This document shows positions 63,100 through 64,000 of a DNA stretch of 64,000 bases, piece after piece. The stretch is from Saliniramus sp050485405 (GTDB lineage Bacteria > Pseudomonadota > Alphaproteobacteria > Rhizobiales > Beijerinckiaceae). Numbering within the stretch: the first letter of the stretch is position 1; every line of letters begins with the position of its first letter. Both the position numbers and the translations under genes were made by a program. The stretch spans positions 93,488-157,487 of the forward strand of contig JBJHBI010000001.1 in assembly GCA_050485405.1 (NCBI GenBank), read 5' to 3'. The notes under the pieces were generated by a model, which worked only from the letters and a program-made list of their open reading frames with translations, searched no databases and was not told where the DNA came from.

Positions 63100-63438
63100 A
63101 TGAAAATCGTGATGGCCATCATCAAGCCGTTCAAGCTCGAGGAGGTGCGCGACGCGCTCACCGCTCTAGGCGTGCACGGCCTGACCGTGACCGAAGTGAA
63201 GGGATACGGGCGCCAGAAAGGGCACACCGAAATCTATCGCGGCGCCGAATACGCCGTGAGCTTCCTGCCGAAGATCAAAGTCGAAGTCGCCGTGGCCGAC
63301 GATCAGGTCCAGGGCGCGATCGACGCCATCGCCCAGGCGGCCCGCACGGGTCAGATCGGCGACGGCAAGATCTTCGTCGTTCCGCTCGAGAAAGCCGTGC
63401 GCATCCGCACCGGCGAAACCGATTCCGATGCGCTCTGA
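63100..63438 (+). CDS. glnK: PII nitrogen-regulatory protein
   Basis: A 112-residue PII protein that senses 2-oxoglutarate, ATP/ADP and glutamine status. MKIVMAIIKPFKLEEVRDAL opens it; Tyr51 in YRGAEYAV is the uridylylation site of the T-loop; the C-loop VVPLEKAVRIRTGE is intact. Directly followed by an ammonium transporter gene, so it is the GlnK-type partner that blocks AmtB when nitrogen is plentiful. A sigma54-like site lies upstream. Confidence 0.95.
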   Translation: MKIVMAIIKPFKLEEVRDALTALGVHGLTVTEVKGYGRQKGHTEIYRGAEYAVSFLPKIKVEVAVADDQVQGAIDAIAQAARTGQIGDGKIFVVPLEKAVRIRTGETDSDAL

Positions 63439-63472
63439 GCGCCCCAGTGAAGCCTTCTCAGGAGTTTACGTG

Positions 63473-64000
63473 ATGGTTCAACGTCTTTTGACACGCAGCG
63501 CCGGGGCCGCTCTGGCGCTCGGCCTGATGAGCGTCGCCGCTCTCGCGCAGGATGCCGAGGTGGCCGCGGAGGTCGTCGAAGTCTCCACCGAAGTTCCCGC
63601 CGACGGCCAGTTCGTCTTCAACACGCTGCTCTTCCTCATCGGCGGCTTCCTCGTGATGTGGATGGCGGCGGGCTTCGCCATGCTCGAGGCCGGTATGGTG
63701 CGTTCCAAGAACGTCTCCATGCAGTGCCTGAAGAATATCGGCCTCTATTCCACCGCGGGCCTGATGTACTGGATCATCGGCTACAACCTCATGTACGAGG
63801 GTGTGGACGGCGGCTGGTTCGGCACGCCCGGCCCGGTCGACATTCCCGATCCGGCCACCGAGTCCGGTGACTACGCGGTCGCCTCCGACTGGTTCTTCCA
63901 GATGGTGTTCTGCGCCACCACCGCCTCGATCGTCTCGGGCACGATCGCCGAGCGCATGAAGCTCAGCTCGTTCCTGATCTTCGTCGTGATCCTCACGGGT
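63473..64000 (+). CDS. amtB: Ammonium transporter, 5' part only
   Basis: The first 176 residues of an Amt/Mep transporter; the rest is beyond the window. A signal peptide (1-25, ALAQD) is followed by FNTLLFLIGGFLVMWMAAGFAMLEAG, the classical Amt first helix, then NLMYEG and SDWFFQMVFCATTASIVSGTIAERM. It conducts ammonium into the cell and is coupled to glnK in one operon (34-base gap). Confidence 0.95.
   Translation, partial: MVQRLLTRSAGAALALGLMSVAALAQDAEVAAEVVEVSTEVPADGQFVFNTLLFLIGGFLVMWMAAGFAMLEAGMVRSKNVSMQCLKNIGLYSTAGLMYWIIGYNLMYEGVDGGWFGTPGPVDIPDPATESGDYAVASDWFFQMVFCATTASIVSGTIAERMKLSSFLIFVVILTG

Overview
The window reads as a chromosomal segment of a flagellated, GC-rich alphaproteobacterium, most likely a Hyphomicrobiales (Rhizobiales) member. 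The signs are a GcrA cell-cycle regulator with a dense group of GANTC (CcrM) sites upstream, an argD-argF-hslO operon, an NDUFA9-like protein, a tandem-domain dCTP deaminase, a ribosomal protein S2 with a long C-terminal tail, and flagellar genes in alphaproteobacterial order. This placement is inference from gene content; no marker gene was compared with a database.

Layout. Positions 1-11.9 kb hold envelope and housekeeping genes mostly on the minus strand: a DUF459/SGNH protein, a lytic transglycosylase lipoprotein, a Spy/CpxP-like protein on plus, tilS, cpoB, an M48 protease with a DUF898 partner, two SDRs, an NDUFA9-like protein and a 3-hydroxyacyl-CoA dehydrogenase. 12.1-15.3 kb is argD-argF-hslO. 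15.4-20.3 kb has a chemoreceptor, purE-purK and an EamA transporter. 20.3-26.7 kb has gcrA followed by a flagellar run: flhA, fliR, a FliJ-like coiled coil, a rod-binding FlgJ domain, a FlgN-like protein and a small membrane protein. 26.8-33.2 kb is a mixed set: ABM-domain protein, VOC protein, two GNATs, dapF, mtaB, carbonic anhydrase and tRNA-Gly(CCC).

The most interesting part is 33.2-44.5 kb. It begins just after the tRNA-Gly, is visibly less GC-rich than its flanks, and carries what looks like an undescribed small-molecule biosynthetic cluster with no NRPS or PKS. On minus: an MFS transporter, an ATP-grasp ligase and a TauD-type Fe(II)/2-oxoglutarate oxygenase. Divergently on plus: a PhyH-type oxygenase, a SAM methyltransferase, a homocitrate-synthase-like enzyme fused to a C-terminal cupin, a second methyltransferase-like protein, a glutamine-dependent asparagine-synthetase-type amidotransferase and an alpha/beta hydrolase. 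An AT-rich divergent promoter with three TTGATT/AATCAA half-sites lies between the two arms. The enzymes suggest Claisen-type chain building on a 2-oxo acid, hydroxylation, methylation, amidation or ligation, and export. The product is unknown.

44.5-51.9 kb is an eight-gene Mrp/Mnh-type cation/proton antiporter operon with a DUF4040-MnhB fusion and three large antiporter-type subunits. 52-56.3 kb is a block of membrane proteins (including DUF2333) ending in an ECF sigma factor and its putative anti-sigma factor. 56.3-58.6 kb carries a dCTP deaminase and a DUF318 permease. 58.7-60.4 kb is speD-speE with a long structured leader containing two small ORFs. 60.6-62.8 kb is rpsB-tsf, and the window ends with glnK and the start of amtB.
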